A DNA stretch of 45,733 nucleotides from Pacificibacter marinus (GCF_018860665.1 NZ_JAHKPK010000053.1:1-45733), one strand, 5' to 3'. Positions 15,754-25,627 are shown, numbered from the stretch's first letter. Program-made: numbers and translations. Notes: generated by a model from the letters alone, not told the origin.

Positions 15754-16259
15754 CCAATAATGACCCCACCTTTTGCGAAGGCGGATGCGCCTGTGGCGCG
15801 GTGCGCTACCGCGTGACGTCCAAACCAATGATTGTGCACGCCTGCCACTGCCACAATTGTCAGAGGCAAACCGGCAGCGCCCACGCCATCAACGCGCTCA
15901 TCGAAACCGATCGCGTCATTCTTCTGTCTGGCGAGATCGAGAAATTACTGGTCGACACACCCAGCGGTCGTGGACAGCGCATCGCGCGCTGCGCGTCATG
16001 CAAGGTCGCGCTGTGGAGCAACTACTTGATCAACAACCAGGGCGAACACCACCTTTTCTTGCGGGTGGGCACGCTAGATGATCCGTCTCTTATGCCGCCC
16101 GATGTTCACATTCACACCGCTACCAAGCTTCCGTGGTACATCATCCCGGATGAAACGCCCGCAGTCGAAGTGTTTTACGACCAGAAGACAACCTGGTCGC
16201 AGGACAGTCTACAAAGGCTGAAAACACTCTGTGAAAAGACGGGTGCACCCTACAAGTGA
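15750..16259 (+). CDS. GFA-domain (glutathione-dependent formaldehyde-activating-like) zinc protein
   Basis: The 169-residue protein shows the zinc-binding pattern of the GFA/CENP-V family: GGCACGAVRY near the N-terminus, HACHCHNCQRQTGS around residue 30, and RCASCKVALWSNY near residue 80. The family name comes from Gfa, which helps formaldehyde react with glutathione, though many members have unknown roles. It overlaps the preceding OsmC-like gene by four bases. In this cassette it could handle an aldehyde or thiol adduct released by the monooxygenases; that is inference. Confidence 0.88.
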   Translation: MTNNDPTFCEGGCACGAVRYRVTSKPMIVHACHCHNCQRQTGSAHAINALIETDRVILLSGEIEKLLVDTPSGRGQRIARCASCKVALWSNYLINNQGEHHLFLRVGTLDDPSLMPPDVHIHTATKLPWYIIPDETPAVEVFYDQKTTWSQDSLQRLKTLCEKTGAPYK

Positions 16260-16315
16260 CACCGCTGATCTCCCTGTAACCGCCGATCCGGCACCTGACA
16301 GAAAAGGAGCTGCCC

Positions 16316-17395
16316 ATGTGGCCCGACACCCGTCTTCGCGACCTGTTCTCCATCGACCACCCTATCATCCAGGCGCCAATGGCCGGTGCCAGTGGTCTTG
16401 ACATGGCACTTGCCGTCAGCGCGGCAGGCGGGCTCGGATCCCTGGCCTGCGCGGCGCTGGATACAGACCGCCTACACGGCGTTCTGGCGACCGCGCGAGA
16501 GAAAACCGCCAAATCACTGAACGTGAACTTCTTCGCCCACGCCGCGCCGAAGGAATATCCCGCGCGCGACGCTGCCTGGCTTGGAAAGCTGTCGGCCTAT
16601 TACGCAGCGCTCGGGCTCGACGCCCCGGATGCTCTGTCCGTCGGCCCCCTCCGACCGTTTGACGCGGCGCGCTGCGCGGTCATCGAGGCCTTCGCGCCAG
16701 CCGTGGTCAGCTTTCACTTCGGCCTGCCCGAACCCGCGCTTGTTGCTCGGGTCAAAGCCGCAGGCTGCAAGATTATCTCTTCGGCCACAACGCTGGACGA
16801 GGCGCGATGGCTGGCTGCGCATGGGTGCGACGCGATCATCGCCCAAGGCTTTGAGGCCGGAGGCCACCGCGGCATGTTCCTGACCGACAACCTCGGCAGT
16901 CAGACCGGAACACTGGCGCTGGTGCCGCAGATGGCCGATGCTGTCGATCTGCCGATCATCGCTGCGGGAGGGGTCGCAGATGCGCGCGGCATCGTCGCCG
17001 CCTTCGCGCTGGGGGCGAGTGCGGTCCAGATCGGAACGGCGTACCTGTTCACCGAAGAGGCGACCATCAGCCCGCTCTACCGGCAGGCGTTAGCCGATGC
17101 CGCCAATGGCGAAACCGCAGTCTGCAATGTGATTTCCGGGCGACCGACTCGCGTGCTCGCCAATCGGATGGCACGCGAACTCGGCCCGATCTCTCAGAAC
17201 GCACCCGCTTTTCCCAAGGGGTTCTCTGCAACAGGTCCGCTACGCGCCGCGGCCGAGCGCATTGGGAACCGGGATTTCAGCGCTCACTACTGCGGTCAAG
17301 CCGCCGCGCTCGGGCGCGAGACGACGGCATACTCCTTGACCCACGACCTGGCTCACTGCGCTCTGGAACGCTTTACCCCTCACGAAGCCCAGTAG
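16316..17395 (+). CDS. Nitronate monooxygenase family (2-nitropropane dioxygenase-like) FMN enzyme
   Basis: The 359-residue TIM-barrel protein starts with HPIIQAPMAGASGLDMALAV, and has VSFHFGLPEP, AIIAQGFEAGGHRGMF (the histidine of this block is the catalytic base of class I enzymes), IIAAGGVADARGIVAAFALGA and VQIGTAYLFTEEA, which bind FMN. These enzymes oxidise alkyl nitronates to carbonyl compounds and nitrite. A strong AAAGGAG precedes ATG 16316. It is the last gene of the GC-rich cassette; the gene behind it on the other strand overlaps its 3' end by 16 bases. Confidence 0.88.
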   Translation: MWPDTRLRDLFSIDHPIIQAPMAGASGLDMALAVSAAGGLGSLACAALDTDRLHGVLATAREKTAKSLNVNFFAHAAPKEYPARDAAWLGKLSAYYAALGLDAPDALSVGPLRPFDAARCAVIEAFAPAVVSFHFGLPEPALVARVKAAGCKIISSATTLDEARWLAAHGCDAIIAQGFEAGGHRGMFLTDNLGSQTGTLALVPQMADAVDLPIIAAGGVADARGIVAAFALGASAVQIGTAYLFTEEATISPLYRQALADAANGETAVCNVISGRPTRVLANRMARELGPISQNAPAFPKGFSATGPLRAAAERIGNRDFSAHYCGQAAALGRETTAYSLTHDLAHCALERFTPHEAQ

Positions 17396-17820
17396 GCACG
17401 GACGTTTCCCATGTCGCTGTCGACTGTCAGCAACAGAACGTCGTGAGTGCCTTGAGCGCCAAGATCATGAACATCTCCTTCTTCCCAAGTCTGGGAGGTT
17501 AACGGAAATGTCTCGCGGTCAACGGCATATCTACAGCAATCATCCGTCTGCACCAATTCGCCGTTCGAGAATATTTCGACTTTCAAAGACGGGGGCAAAT
17601 GCATCTGCCGAGTCATGCCCTTTAGCCCAAGGTCGACGACGAGGATATGCTGCGCATCATTTTGCACTCGGGAAAGAACTGGCCATGTCGTCGGGCCATC
17701 GGGATTGATCACGACCGCGTCTGCGCCCAGTTCGAAAACGAGATTGTATTCCCGCAATGGGCTCTGACAAATCAGTGAGAGCAAAAGTGGACGACTTTTC
17801 CACCGCCCGCACCAACACAA
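17380..17820 (-). CDS. Unrecognised protein, possibly truncated
   Basis: The open frame gives up to 146 residues. The part after about residue 25 has well-ordered protein-like composition (FELGADAVVINPDGPTTW, HILVVDLGLKGMTRQ, HDVLLLTVDSDMG), probably a beta-rich fold, but no family is recognised. The first 20 residues (Cys/Arg/Leu-rich) look non-coding, so the real start may be internal or lost. The frame overlaps the nitronate monooxygenase end by 16 bases, and its lower GC content suggests it belongs to the older DNA on the right side of the cassette boundary. Confidence 0.4.
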   Translation of the reverse strand: MCWCGRWKSRPLLLSLICQSPLREYNLVFELGADAVVINPDGPTTWPVLSRVQNDAQHILVVDLGLKGMTRQMHLPPSLKVEIFSNGELVQTDDCCRYAVDRETFPLTSQTWEEGDVHDLGAQGTHDVLLLTVDSDMGNVRAYWAS

Positions 17821-18035
17821 TACAGGCGCAACCGTGGCCTAATTTGCAACCGCCCTATAAATATCAGTTTGATGAATTGGGGCGGGCTGTTGCTCTTTGG
17901 GCTGTTCTTTCTCAGAAACTACGTGGCGCGGTAAATCCGAGCGACAGCCATAAGGTGAGCTTAAGTCCATGGGAAACCGTAATACATGGCAGGAAGCAAA
18001 CGAGATCGCGCCTTGAGCGCATAAGAGAGGTCGTA

Positions 18036-18059
18036 GTAAGTGCCTTTCGGAACACTTAC
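18036..18059. terminator. Hairpin downstream of pbpC
   Basis: GTAAGTG (18036-18042) pairs with CACTTAC (18053-18059) across a ten-base loop. It lies about 30 bases after the leftward pbpC stop. There is no T-run, so a rho-independent role is uncertain. The remainder of 17821-18089 shows no gene. Confidence 0.35.
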
Positions 18060-18089
18060 GGCGTTACTGTAGCCTATCTTTTTGCGGGA

Positions 18090-20153
18090 TCACGGCGTGG
18101 GTGTGACGCCAATTTCCACGCGGTCTGATCGGCCCGTAGCGTCGACCACCGAGATGGTCGCAAAACCAGTCGCAAGCGGCGGTAATGTGACTTCGCGCCT
18201 GCGAGCGCCGATGATCACGGGGTGCCCGTCCAATAACACAGTAAAAGGCGGCGCGCCGTCACGTAGTCGCAAAGTGAGCGGTGCGCTGTCGAGGAGAAGC
18301 GTGGCTCCATCTGGCGGGAAGGTCAGCTTTGGCGCGTCTGCGTGAGGTGCAAAGGTTGCGCCACGCGGGCGGAACCGTTTTAGCGGCGCGGGCAGCGCGG
18401 CGTTTTCAACCAAGAGAACATCGGATGGGGGCGGGGGCAGCGGCGTGCTTTGCGGGGCGATCCGTTGGAACACGTCGAACAACAACGGGGCGGCGACATC
18501 AGCACCAAAGGCGCCAGGAATGGGGGTGCCATCAGGGCGCCCAAGCCAGACGCCGACTGTATAGCGCCCGTCAAACCCTAAGGCCCATGTATCGCGGTGG
18601 CCATAGGACGTCCCCGTTTTGTAGGCGATTTTGCCCAAGGGTTGTCCCGCAGGTGGCATCAATCCCGCGAGGATATGCCCGACTTGCCAAGCGCTTGCAG
18701 CACGCACCACTTCGCGGCCCTCGCGAGGGGTGTTCTCGGCCAGATAGTGAAGCGGTATCGGTATGCCGCCCCGTGCTAAGGTCGTGTAAACCTGTGTCAG
18801 TCCTTCGAGGGTCATCCCCAAACCGCCAAGCGCCACGGCCAGTCCGGGGGCTTCGTTATTGGGCAGTGCGGTTTGTGCCCCGCTTTGGCGGAGGGCTGCG
18901 ATCAGGCGGGCGGGACCAAGGGCTTCTGTAAGTGCTACGGCAGGAATGTTGAGCGAGAGTTGCAGGGCTTCGGAAACACGCAACTCACCGCGATACTGGC
19001 CATCGAAATTCTGTGGGGCATAGTTGCCAAAGGCGGTCGGGCGGTCGTCGATCAGGGTTTCGGGATGGGCCAACCCGTCATCGAAAGCCAAGGCATAGAT
19101 CAGCGGTTTGAGCGTCGAACCAGGCGAGCGCAGCGCGCGTGTCATATCGACAAACCCGCCGGGCCGATCCCATCCACCGGAACCGACCGTGGCCAGCACT
19201 ATGCCTGTCTGATGGTCGGCCACCATAATCGCCACGGAGCTTTGCGGATCGCGGCCTGCGAGCGCCTGCTGTGCCAGAGGTTCCAATGCGGCTTGCAGGG
19301 GAGCGTTGATCGTTGTGCGCAGGACTGGCGTATCGGGGGCGTCATGGTGGAGACGTGCCGTCAGATGAGGAGCCAGTGCAGGGAAGGCGTGGCGGTTGCG
19401 GGGTAGGGGTTCACGTAGTGCCGCATCGGCATCGTCTTGCGTGATAATCCCTGAACGGACAAACCGCGCAAGGGCGGCGGCGCGTGCGGCTTTTGCGGCC
19501 TCAGGGTGACGGTCGGGGCGGCGGCTTTCGGGCGATTGTGGTAGCACGATCAGAAGCGCGGCCTGCGCAGGGGTTAGTCGTTCTGGCTCCTTGTCAAACC
19601 ATATGCGAGCGGCGGCCCGCACCCCCTCGATATTGCCGCCGTAGGGGGCAAGCGTCAGATAGAGTGAGAGAATATCGGCCTTGCTCAACTGCGCCTCAAG
19701 CGCCAAGGCCACACGGATTTGCCGCAGCTTTCCGCGCCATGATCCCGTCCCGCTGTCTTCCAGAAGTCGAGCGACCTGCATGGTCAGGGTCGAGCCGCCC
19801 GAGATAATTTCACCGTGTCGCACCGCCTGGGCGGTGGCTCGCAGCATAGCCAATGGATCAACGCCGTAGTGGGAATAGAACCGCTTGTCTTCATAGGCGA
19901 TGAGCATCTCGATCAGGTGAGGGTCGACCCGTTCGGGATCTGCCGCCAAACGCCAACGCCCGTCCTCTACGGTGAAGGCCCGCAGCAAGCGGCCATCGGC
20001 ATCCAGCACCTCGGCGGAGGTCGCGGGGGTGAGGGAGGGCAGTTGAGTGTCCGCCACCCACGTCCGCGCGAAACCGACCAATCCCACGAAGCCCGCCACC
20101 AGTAAAACCGCGACGGTTAAAGTGCCAATACGCGCCGCGCGGGACTGCCTCAT
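18090..20153 (-). CDS. pbpC: Penicillin-binding protein 1C
   Basis: The 687-residue class A penicillin-binding protein has an N-terminal membrane anchor (residues 8-30), a GT51 transglycosylase domain (YEDKRFYSHYGVDPLAMLRA with the catalytic Glu, then GGSTLTMQVARLL) and a transpeptidase domain with SPGSTLKP (active Ser about 346), SLN and KTGTS motifs. The end is the small BiPBP_C domain (from about residue 600). It polymerises and may cross-link peptidoglycan in the periplasm. Its start overlaps the stop of the alpha-2-macroglobulin gene by four bases, the well-known pbpC-A2M pairing found in many Gram-negative bacteria. Confidence 0.95.
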   Translation of the reverse strand: MRQSRAARIGTLTVAVLLVAGFVGLVGFARTWVADTQLPSLTPATSAEVLDADGRLLRAFTVEDGRWRLAADPERVDPHLIEMLIAYEDKRFYSHYGVDPLAMLRATAQAVRHGEIISGGSTLTMQVARLLEDSGTGSWRGKLRQIRVALALEAQLSKADILSLYLTLAPYGGNIEGVRAAARIWFDKEPERLTPAQAALLIVLPQSPESRRPDRHPEAAKAARAAALARFVRSGIITQDDADAALREPLPRNRHAFPALAPHLTARLHHDAPDTPVLRTTINAPLQAALEPLAQQALAGRDPQSSVAIMVADHQTGIVLATVGSGGWDRPGGFVDMTRALRSPGSTLKPLIYALAFDDGLAHPETLIDDRPTAFGNYAPQNFDGQYRGELRVSEALQLSLNIPAVALTEALGPARLIAALRQSGAQTALPNNEAPGLAVALGGLGMTLEGLTQVYTTLARGGIPIPLHYLAENTPREGREVVRAASAWQVGHILAGLMPPAGQPLGKIAYKTGTSYGHRDTWALGFDGRYTVGVWLGRPDGTPIPGAFGADVAAPLLFDVFQRIAPQSTPLPPPPSDVLLVENAALPAPLKRFRPRGATFAPHADAPKLTFPPDGATLLLDSAPLTLRLRDGAPPFTVLLDGHPVIIGARRREVTLPPLATGFATISVVDATGRSDRVEIGVTPTP

Positions 20154-23100
20154 GGCGTGACGATAAAGCGACCCGAAGCGGTATTCGCGTTATACTGAGG
20201 GCGATACATATCCGTGACCGAGGCCGCGGGATGATGGTAGTCGCCTGGCGTAATCGCGCGCACCACATAGGCCAATCTGATTGGTTGCCCGTCCTGTCGG
20301 CTAACCTGTGCAAGGAAGCGGTCGCTGCGGAACTCGGCATGTTCCGCATAGGAGGTTTTGAGCCACGGCATCATGGTCATGTCACCCGAAGAGATCAGAT
20401 GCGGATTGTCGATTTCCAACCCCGCAGGCAGCGGATCGTCGATCATCAACCGCCCGCTGAGGTCATCCGATGGGGTCACATCGAGCACGACAACAAGCCG
20501 CGTGCCCTGTTCCACAGGCCCCTCGATGGCAGTGCCCTCGGGCGTGAAATAGCGTCGCGTCATAGTGTAGCCGTAGCCATCCGCCTCCACCGAACCGATT
20601 GGAACGCCGAAGGTGGTCAGGGTGATGTCGGCGTCCTCCGCGCTCGTATTGCGAACCTCAAGCGGTGACAAGTCAGCCCCGTCCACGACACGTTGCACAA
20701 ATCCACCCGACATTGATGCGCCATTGACGGTCAGCCCGTCCGTGCGCGGATCGTCGATCAGGCTATGCGCGGCGAGAAGTCCCCATGCCATTTCCTGTGT
20801 CGAGCGGGGTCCATCATGGCGCGAAATCATCCGCGTCAGGGCCTCACGGTCCACCGCGTTGCTTCCTGCTTCGGTCGCAAGGCTCAGGATTGCGGCGGCA
20901 TCGCGTAGGGTGCTGCCGTAATCGTCGCGCCAAACCCCGCGTTCGCTGTCTTTGGCGAGGCGCATAATGTTGCGGTTGGCGAGGGTGAAGAGACGATCCG
21001 CTCTTAGCTGATCTCCGTAGAAAGCCAGTGCCGCGCCGAGTTGGGCTTGTGCCAGTGGCGTTGCGAAATCCTCTGCCTTTTCATCGGCATAATAGCGCAG
21101 ATCACCGATCCGTGCCGCGCCTTCACGCGCCAGAACCATCAAGCCATAGGCCAAGGCTACGCCGCCACCATTTCGATCCACCTCGAAATCCGAGGCATAG
21201 GAAATCTCATTGCGCAGATTGTCCATTGCCGTGCGGAAAGCATTGTCAGGCACATCGACGCCTTGCAGTTTTGCGCGTGACAGGAAGTCACTCACATAGG
21301 AATCAAGCCAGAAATCACCACCTTCAGGTTGCCACAGGCCAAAGGCCCCGCTGCTGTTTTGTCGTGTCAGGATACGTTTCACGGCCTGTTCGAGACGGTC
21401 GTCAACATCCTGCGTTTGGGTCATCCCGATCGCATCTGCCACTTCGTCAAAATACAATAGCGGTATAGCGCGACTGGTGAGCTGCTCGGTGCAGCCGTAG
21501 GGGTAGCGGTCAAGGTCGCGCATCAATGCCGGAACATTGAGTTGCGCCAATGATCCCGCGCTGATCAGTGCCGATCCCGTGCCTTCGCGCAGGCCCGTGA
21601 ACACGTCGCGGGTGAGCGAGAAGGTATCCCCTGCGGCCAATTCAAAGCGGCGGGTTTGCGAGACCTGCGGATCATTGACCCGCACGGGTACATGCAATGT
21701 TTTGGTCAGCGCCTTGCCCGCGGGCGTGGTGAGTGTGACCGTCATCTCGTAATCACCAGAGATGCGCGCCGACACAGGTACCCGTAGCGCGGTTTTGCCT
21801 TTCTCGGTGAGTGAGATTGTCGCGGGGATATCTGTGCCCAGATCAAGGCCAGCAGCCTCAATTGTCAGAGGCATGTCTCCCGCAGGCCCTTCGGTATGAA
21901 CAAACTCCAGTAGCATTTGCGTGGTGTCGTCGGGCGCAAGGAAACGTGGCAGGCTTGCCGTCACCACGACAGGATCACGCACGATCACATCGCGTTCGGC
22001 CTCGCCGACGGCTTCGTCGCTCCACGCCACGGCCATCAACCGCACCGTGCCGTTGAAGGACGGAATGTTAAAGGAGACTTGCGCCGTGCCATCCGCGCCT
22101 ATTTCCACGGGGCCGCTGAAATAGGCAACCAGTTCTTCTGTTGGGGGTGGGGCTTGGCGCTGCAATCCGCCTGTGGCGTCGCCGCCCGAACGGATTTGTC
22201 CCATTGCGCCATTCATGCCGTCGATCAACCGCCCGTACACATCGCGGATTTCCACGCCGAGGCGGCGCTGGCCGAAGTAGTGTTGTGAAGGGGAGGGGGA
22301 GTCAAACCCTGTCAGGTTCAGCACTCCGAGATCCACGGCGGCCACGGTTACATAGGCGGGGCCCGTTGCACCCTCCACATTCACCGTCACGGGCAGTGGG
22401 CCGCGTGGGTCGATGACCTCATCAGTGTCCAGAGATACGGTAAGCGCGCGCTTGCCGGGCTCAATCTTGGCGTAGACCAAGCCGAGTGCGCGGGCGGGAC
22501 CGACCTTTGCCCCTCCATCCATTGGGCGGATGGCCTGTACGGTGACATAGGCGCCCGTTCCCCAGTCTTCGGTCACGTCAACGGGAATAAGGTTCTCGCC
22601 CTTTTCCACGGCCACCGATTGGGTCGCAATCAGGTGGTTGGACATCACCGCGATGAACGCTGTGCCGTCATAACGTGAGACCAGTCGCAGTTTGGCCGTA
22701 TCGCCCACGTCGTAGGTTTTGGCGTCGAGGGACATGTCCAATGTGTCTGGGCTGTCGGCTCCGGCAGGGACATACCACCCCGCCGAAAACGCGTAGGATG
22801 TGGCAACATATTCGCCATCGGTGCGTTCGACGACCATCTCGTATTCGCCCCAGTCGACCTGCGCTTCCAGTGCGATAGGGTCCGTATCTGTGGTGAGATC
22901 ACCAGTGGCAATCGGTGTGCGTGTTGTGGTGACATCCCAATCCCAACGACCATCGGCCTGATACCACTGGTAGTGGCGTTCCAGACGGTTCAACGTCCAG
23001 TGTATATCCATCGGCGCGGGTGCTGCGTCCTGTGCAAGACCGACCACTTTGAACCGCGCGGTTTCGCCTTCTCCGACAAGCCCGTCAAATTCGGGACGCA

Positions 23101-25627
23101 AGCCGATGACGGGTGTGTCAAGGGCGAGCATACGGGTCATTTTTCGCTCAACAGGACGGCCCGAGCCTTCGGCAACACGTGCGACAATTGTGGCCTCGAC
23201 CAGATGGCCGTTAGCTGTGAGGTCAGGCAATTCCAGCGGGACCGTCGCCTGTCCCTGTGCATCGGTCGTCACCCCGTTGCCAAAGCCGTGCATCACCGAG
23301 CTAAGCGGTTCATCATAGCGGCCGAAATGATATTTGGGCCATGCCTCAAGTCCTTTTGCCTGCGACAGGCGCACGGTGCCCTCGACCCCAAGTTCACTCG
23401 CAGGTGCGCCGAAGAGATAGTGCGCATCGACGGTCAACGGCGGAGTGTCGCCCGCGCGGATGGGGCCATCTGGGAGCGAGAGCGAGAAATCAATGCGTTC
23501 GGGCAAGAAACCCTCGACCAAGAGTGACGCGGATGTGAGCGCGGGCGCTTCCAGATCAGAACGTAATTCTAAACGCCACGTGCCACGGGCGACACTGGTG
23601 CCAAGCGGCAGGTCAAAGACATGCCCGCCCGCAACGTCCCCCGATGAGAGAACGCGTGAATATTCGACGCCATCAGGACGTGTCAGGATCGCGGTTAGCG
23701 GCAGGCCAGAGAGCGCCGCCGCGTTTGTATCGCGCAAAAGAACTGTTGCGTGGATGGTCTCGCCCGGACGGTAGGCGTCGCGGTCGGTCGCAAGGAAGGC
23801 ATCAATCGGCGGGGCAGGGGGCATCCCTTCGACCCCACGGTCCGACAGGTCAAAAGCTGGATCGGTCAGCGAGAGAAACACCATATCCTCGGGCGCGTCC
23901 TTGGTTCCCGTCTGCGCCAGAAGCATTGCGGGCGCGGCGCTATCCGTGCCGTGTGTGAGCCCCGCCTCGAAGAGGGCATGCCCTTCGACATCTGTTTCGG
24001 TCGTGGCCAGAACACGGTTTGCCCGCGACAAGAGTTCGACCGTCACGCCGGCTTTTGGTTTCGCGTCATTCAGGCCGCGCACATAGACGTGTAGGCCGTC
24101 TGTGCCTAAGAAACTGGTTAGGCCAAGGTCGGAGACGACGAACCATTGCAGCGCGCTTTGAGAATAATCGCGATCATCATCAGGCACAGTGGCCGCAAGC
24201 GCATAGATGCCAGGGGCGAGATCTTTCATTGGTCCGTCAAACGGCAGGCGCGTAACCATCGTTTTGTTCAGCGTGTTTTGGACATCTGCTTCGCCCTGCC
24301 AGATCACGTTGGCGAAATTGTTGCGGAAGTCTTTTTCCCTGTAACCGGAGAGCGCTCGCCCGAAATGTTCCTCGCGGATTGCGGAAATCAGAGTGCGATC
24401 ACTGATCTGGTATAGGCTCAGATCGAGATGGTCGAGATTGACGGTTTCCACGGGCAGGCCCGCCTCTGGCATCCGAGGCAGAACATAGGCACGACCCGGA
24501 AACTGGACAGAGGGTGATCGGTCACGGACATAGACTTCAAGTGGGACATCACGAGCGAGTTTCTCGCCATTTTCCTCAGGCAGACCCTTGCGGAAGGTAA
24601 AGGCATAGCGCGCGCCATGCGCCACTCCCTCGATGCAAAGCGAACGTCCCTCGGCGGTAACGGCAAACCCCGCATTGGTCGCTGTGTCGGGTAGGCTGAC
24701 ATAGTTGCTATAATCGACGCCCGCAGAGGCCAGAGACTCGCTAAATTCGACACAAACCCGTGACAGGGCAATGTCGCTGTCAACGTCACTGTCGATGATA
24801 CGGAACCCGTAGAGACGTTCGGCACGGGCAAGTTGCTCGGCGGTGCTGCTATTTGGGGCAAGGCGTTGTGCCAAGCGCAGAGTGGAAATCTGCTCGCGGC
24901 CCCGATCATTCATTTCCAGAGCTTGACTGAGAAACACAAGTGCGGCGGCACGGCCCTGATCTGTGGTTTGGCGAAGATAGGCGTTGATGGCACTTGGCAG
25001 GATCGCATTGCGCGCCGTGCGGCGACTGTCCGCAGGGTGTTTGTTCTGGACCATGAGGTGATAGGCCTGTTGGGACAATCTCGCATAGTCGATCCACATG
25101 TCGGGCTCATCGGATAGCGCGAGTGCCACACCGAGCCAGTTGAACGCCGAAATTTTGTCGTCATAGAACAGTTTGCTCGCATAGGCTTCGCGCGCGTCGT
25201 TGAGCTTCCAGCTTCCTGCGTAGGTCTGAGCGCCAAGCATTTGTGTTTGACGGCGGGCCGCATCAAAATCTCCCGCACGCAACCAGTCCAATTCCCCCGC
25301 ACGCAGTTTCGCAAGTTCGTGGCGGGCCTGCGGCACGCGGCGCAATTCGCCCGAAATCGCTCCGTCATAGACGGTTTGTTCCCCGACTGCCGATTTTAGA
25401 AAACAGGAAGCGCTGCGTCTATTGAACGTGAAGGCATTACACTGCGCATCATTCAGACAAGCCCGTTGGCAGGTATCCAAAGTGGTGTCGAAAATCGATT
25501 TTAAGTCAGCCCCGTAGAAATCCACATTGCGGGTATTGAGTAATTGTTGCTCAGGCAGTGGCGACTGCGCAAATCCGGCGGATGCGAAAGTGAGCAGAAC
25601 AATGAGGGCGGCGAAAATACGGCGCAT
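20150..25627 (-). CDS. Bacterial alpha-2-macroglobulin with PAN-like N-terminal domain
   Basis: The 1825-residue protein begins with a Sec signal (MRRIFAALIVLLTFASAGFAQ) without a lipobox, so it is probably free in the periplasm and not a lipoprotein as in E. coli. Residues about 35-95 form a cysteine-rich PAN/apple-like domain (TCQRACLNDAQCNAFTF). Macroglobulin beta-sandwich domains follow, including the bait-region area. The thioester motif GCTEQ is intact (Cys about 1379, with the Gln forming the bond), followed by the alpha-helical toroid and a receptor-binding-like C-terminus. Such proteins trap foreign proteases in the periplasm while PBP1C repairs the wall. No frameshift was seen over the whole length. 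Confidence 0.95.
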   Translation of the reverse strand: MRRIFAALIVLLTFASAGFAQSPLPEQQLLNTRNVDFYGADLKSIFDTTLDTCQRACLNDAQCNAFTFNRRSASCFLKSAVGEQTVYDGAISGELRRVPQARHELAKLRAGELDWLRAGDFDAARRQTQMLGAQTYAGSWKLNDAREAYASKLFYDDKISAFNWLGVALALSDEPDMWIDYARLSQQAYHLMVQNKHPADSRRTARNAILPSAINAYLRQTTDQGRAAALVFLSQALEMNDRGREQISTLRLAQRLAPNSSTAEQLARAERLYGFRIIDSDVDSDIALSRVCVEFSESLASAGVDYSNYVSLPDTATNAGFAVTAEGRSLCIEGVAHGARYAFTFRKGLPEENGEKLARDVPLEVYVRDRSPSVQFPGRAYVLPRMPEAGLPVETVNLDHLDLSLYQISDRTLISAIREEHFGRALSGYREKDFRNNFANVIWQGEADVQNTLNKTMVTRLPFDGPMKDLAPGIYALAATVPDDDRDYSQSALQWFVVSDLGLTSFLGTDGLHVYVRGLNDAKPKAGVTVELLSRANRVLATTETDVEGHALFEAGLTHGTDSAAPAMLLAQTGTKDAPEDMVFLSLTDPAFDLSDRGVEGMPPAPPIDAFLATDRDAYRPGETIHATVLLRDTNAAALSGLPLTAILTRPDGVEYSRVLSSGDVAGGHVFDLPLGTSVARGTWRLELRSDLEAPALTSASLLVEGFLPERIDFSLSLPDGPIRAGDTPPLTVDAHYLFGAPASELGVEGTVRLSQAKGLEAWPKYHFGRYDEPLSSVMHGFGNGVTTDAQGQATVPLELPDLTANGHLVEATIVARVAEGSGRPVERKMTRMLALDTPVIGLRPEFDGLVGEGETARFKVVGLAQDAAPAPMDIHWTLNRLERHYQWYQADGRWDWDVTTTRTPIATGDLTTDTDPIALEAQVDWGEYEMVVERTDGEYVATSYAFSAGWYVPAGADSPDTLDMSLDAKTYDVGDTAKLRLVSRYDGTAFIAVMSNHLIATQSVAVEKGENLIPVDVTEDWGTGAYVTVQAIRPMDGGAKVGPARALGLVYAKIEPGKRALTVSLDTDEVIDPRGPLPVTVNVEGATGPAYVTVAAVDLGVLNLTGFDSPSPSQHYFGQRRLGVEIRDVYGRLIDGMNGAMGQIRSGGDATGGLQRQAPPPTEELVAYFSGPVEIGADGTAQVSFNIPSFNGTVRLMAVAWSDEAVGEAERDVIVRDPVVVTASLPRFLAPDDTTQMLLEFVHTEGPAGDMPLTIEAAGLDLGTDIPATISLTEKGKTALRVPVSARISGDYEMTVTLTTPAGKALTKTLHVPVRVNDPQVSQTRRFELAAGDTFSLTRDVFTGLREGTGSALISAGSLAQLNVPALMRDLDRYPYGCTEQLTSRAIPLLYFDEVADAIGMTQTQDVDDRLEQAVKRILTRQNSSGAFGLWQPEGGDFWLDSYVSDFLSRAKLQGVDVPDNAFRTAMDNLRNEISYASDFEVDRNGGGVALAYGLMVLAREGAARIGDLRYYADEKAEDFATPLAQAQLGAALAFYGDQLRADRLFTLANRNIMRLAKDSERGVWRDDYGSTLRDAAAILSLATEAGSNAVDREALTRMISRHDGPRSTQEMAWGLLAAHSLIDDPRTDGLTVNGASMSGGFVQRVVDGADLSPLEVRNTSAEDADITLTTFGVPIGSVEADGYGYTMTRRYFTPEGTAIEGPVEQGTRLVVVLDVTPSDDLSGRLMIDDPLPAGLEIDNPHLISSGDMTMMPWLKTSYAEHAEFRSDRFLAQVSRQDGQPIRLAYVVRAITPGDYHHPAASVTDMYRPQYNANTASGRFIVTP

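Noticed and set aside
18036-18059. Strong intrinsic terminator after pbpC.
   Set aside because: The stem is good but the loop is ten bases and there is no T-run; it is listed only as a weak terminator candidate.
18281-25117. Several long plus-strand open frames opposite pbpC and the alpha-2-macroglobulin gene.
   Set aside because: They are antisense to conserved domains, arginine-rich and without ribosome-binding sites; they follow from the codon use of the real genes.
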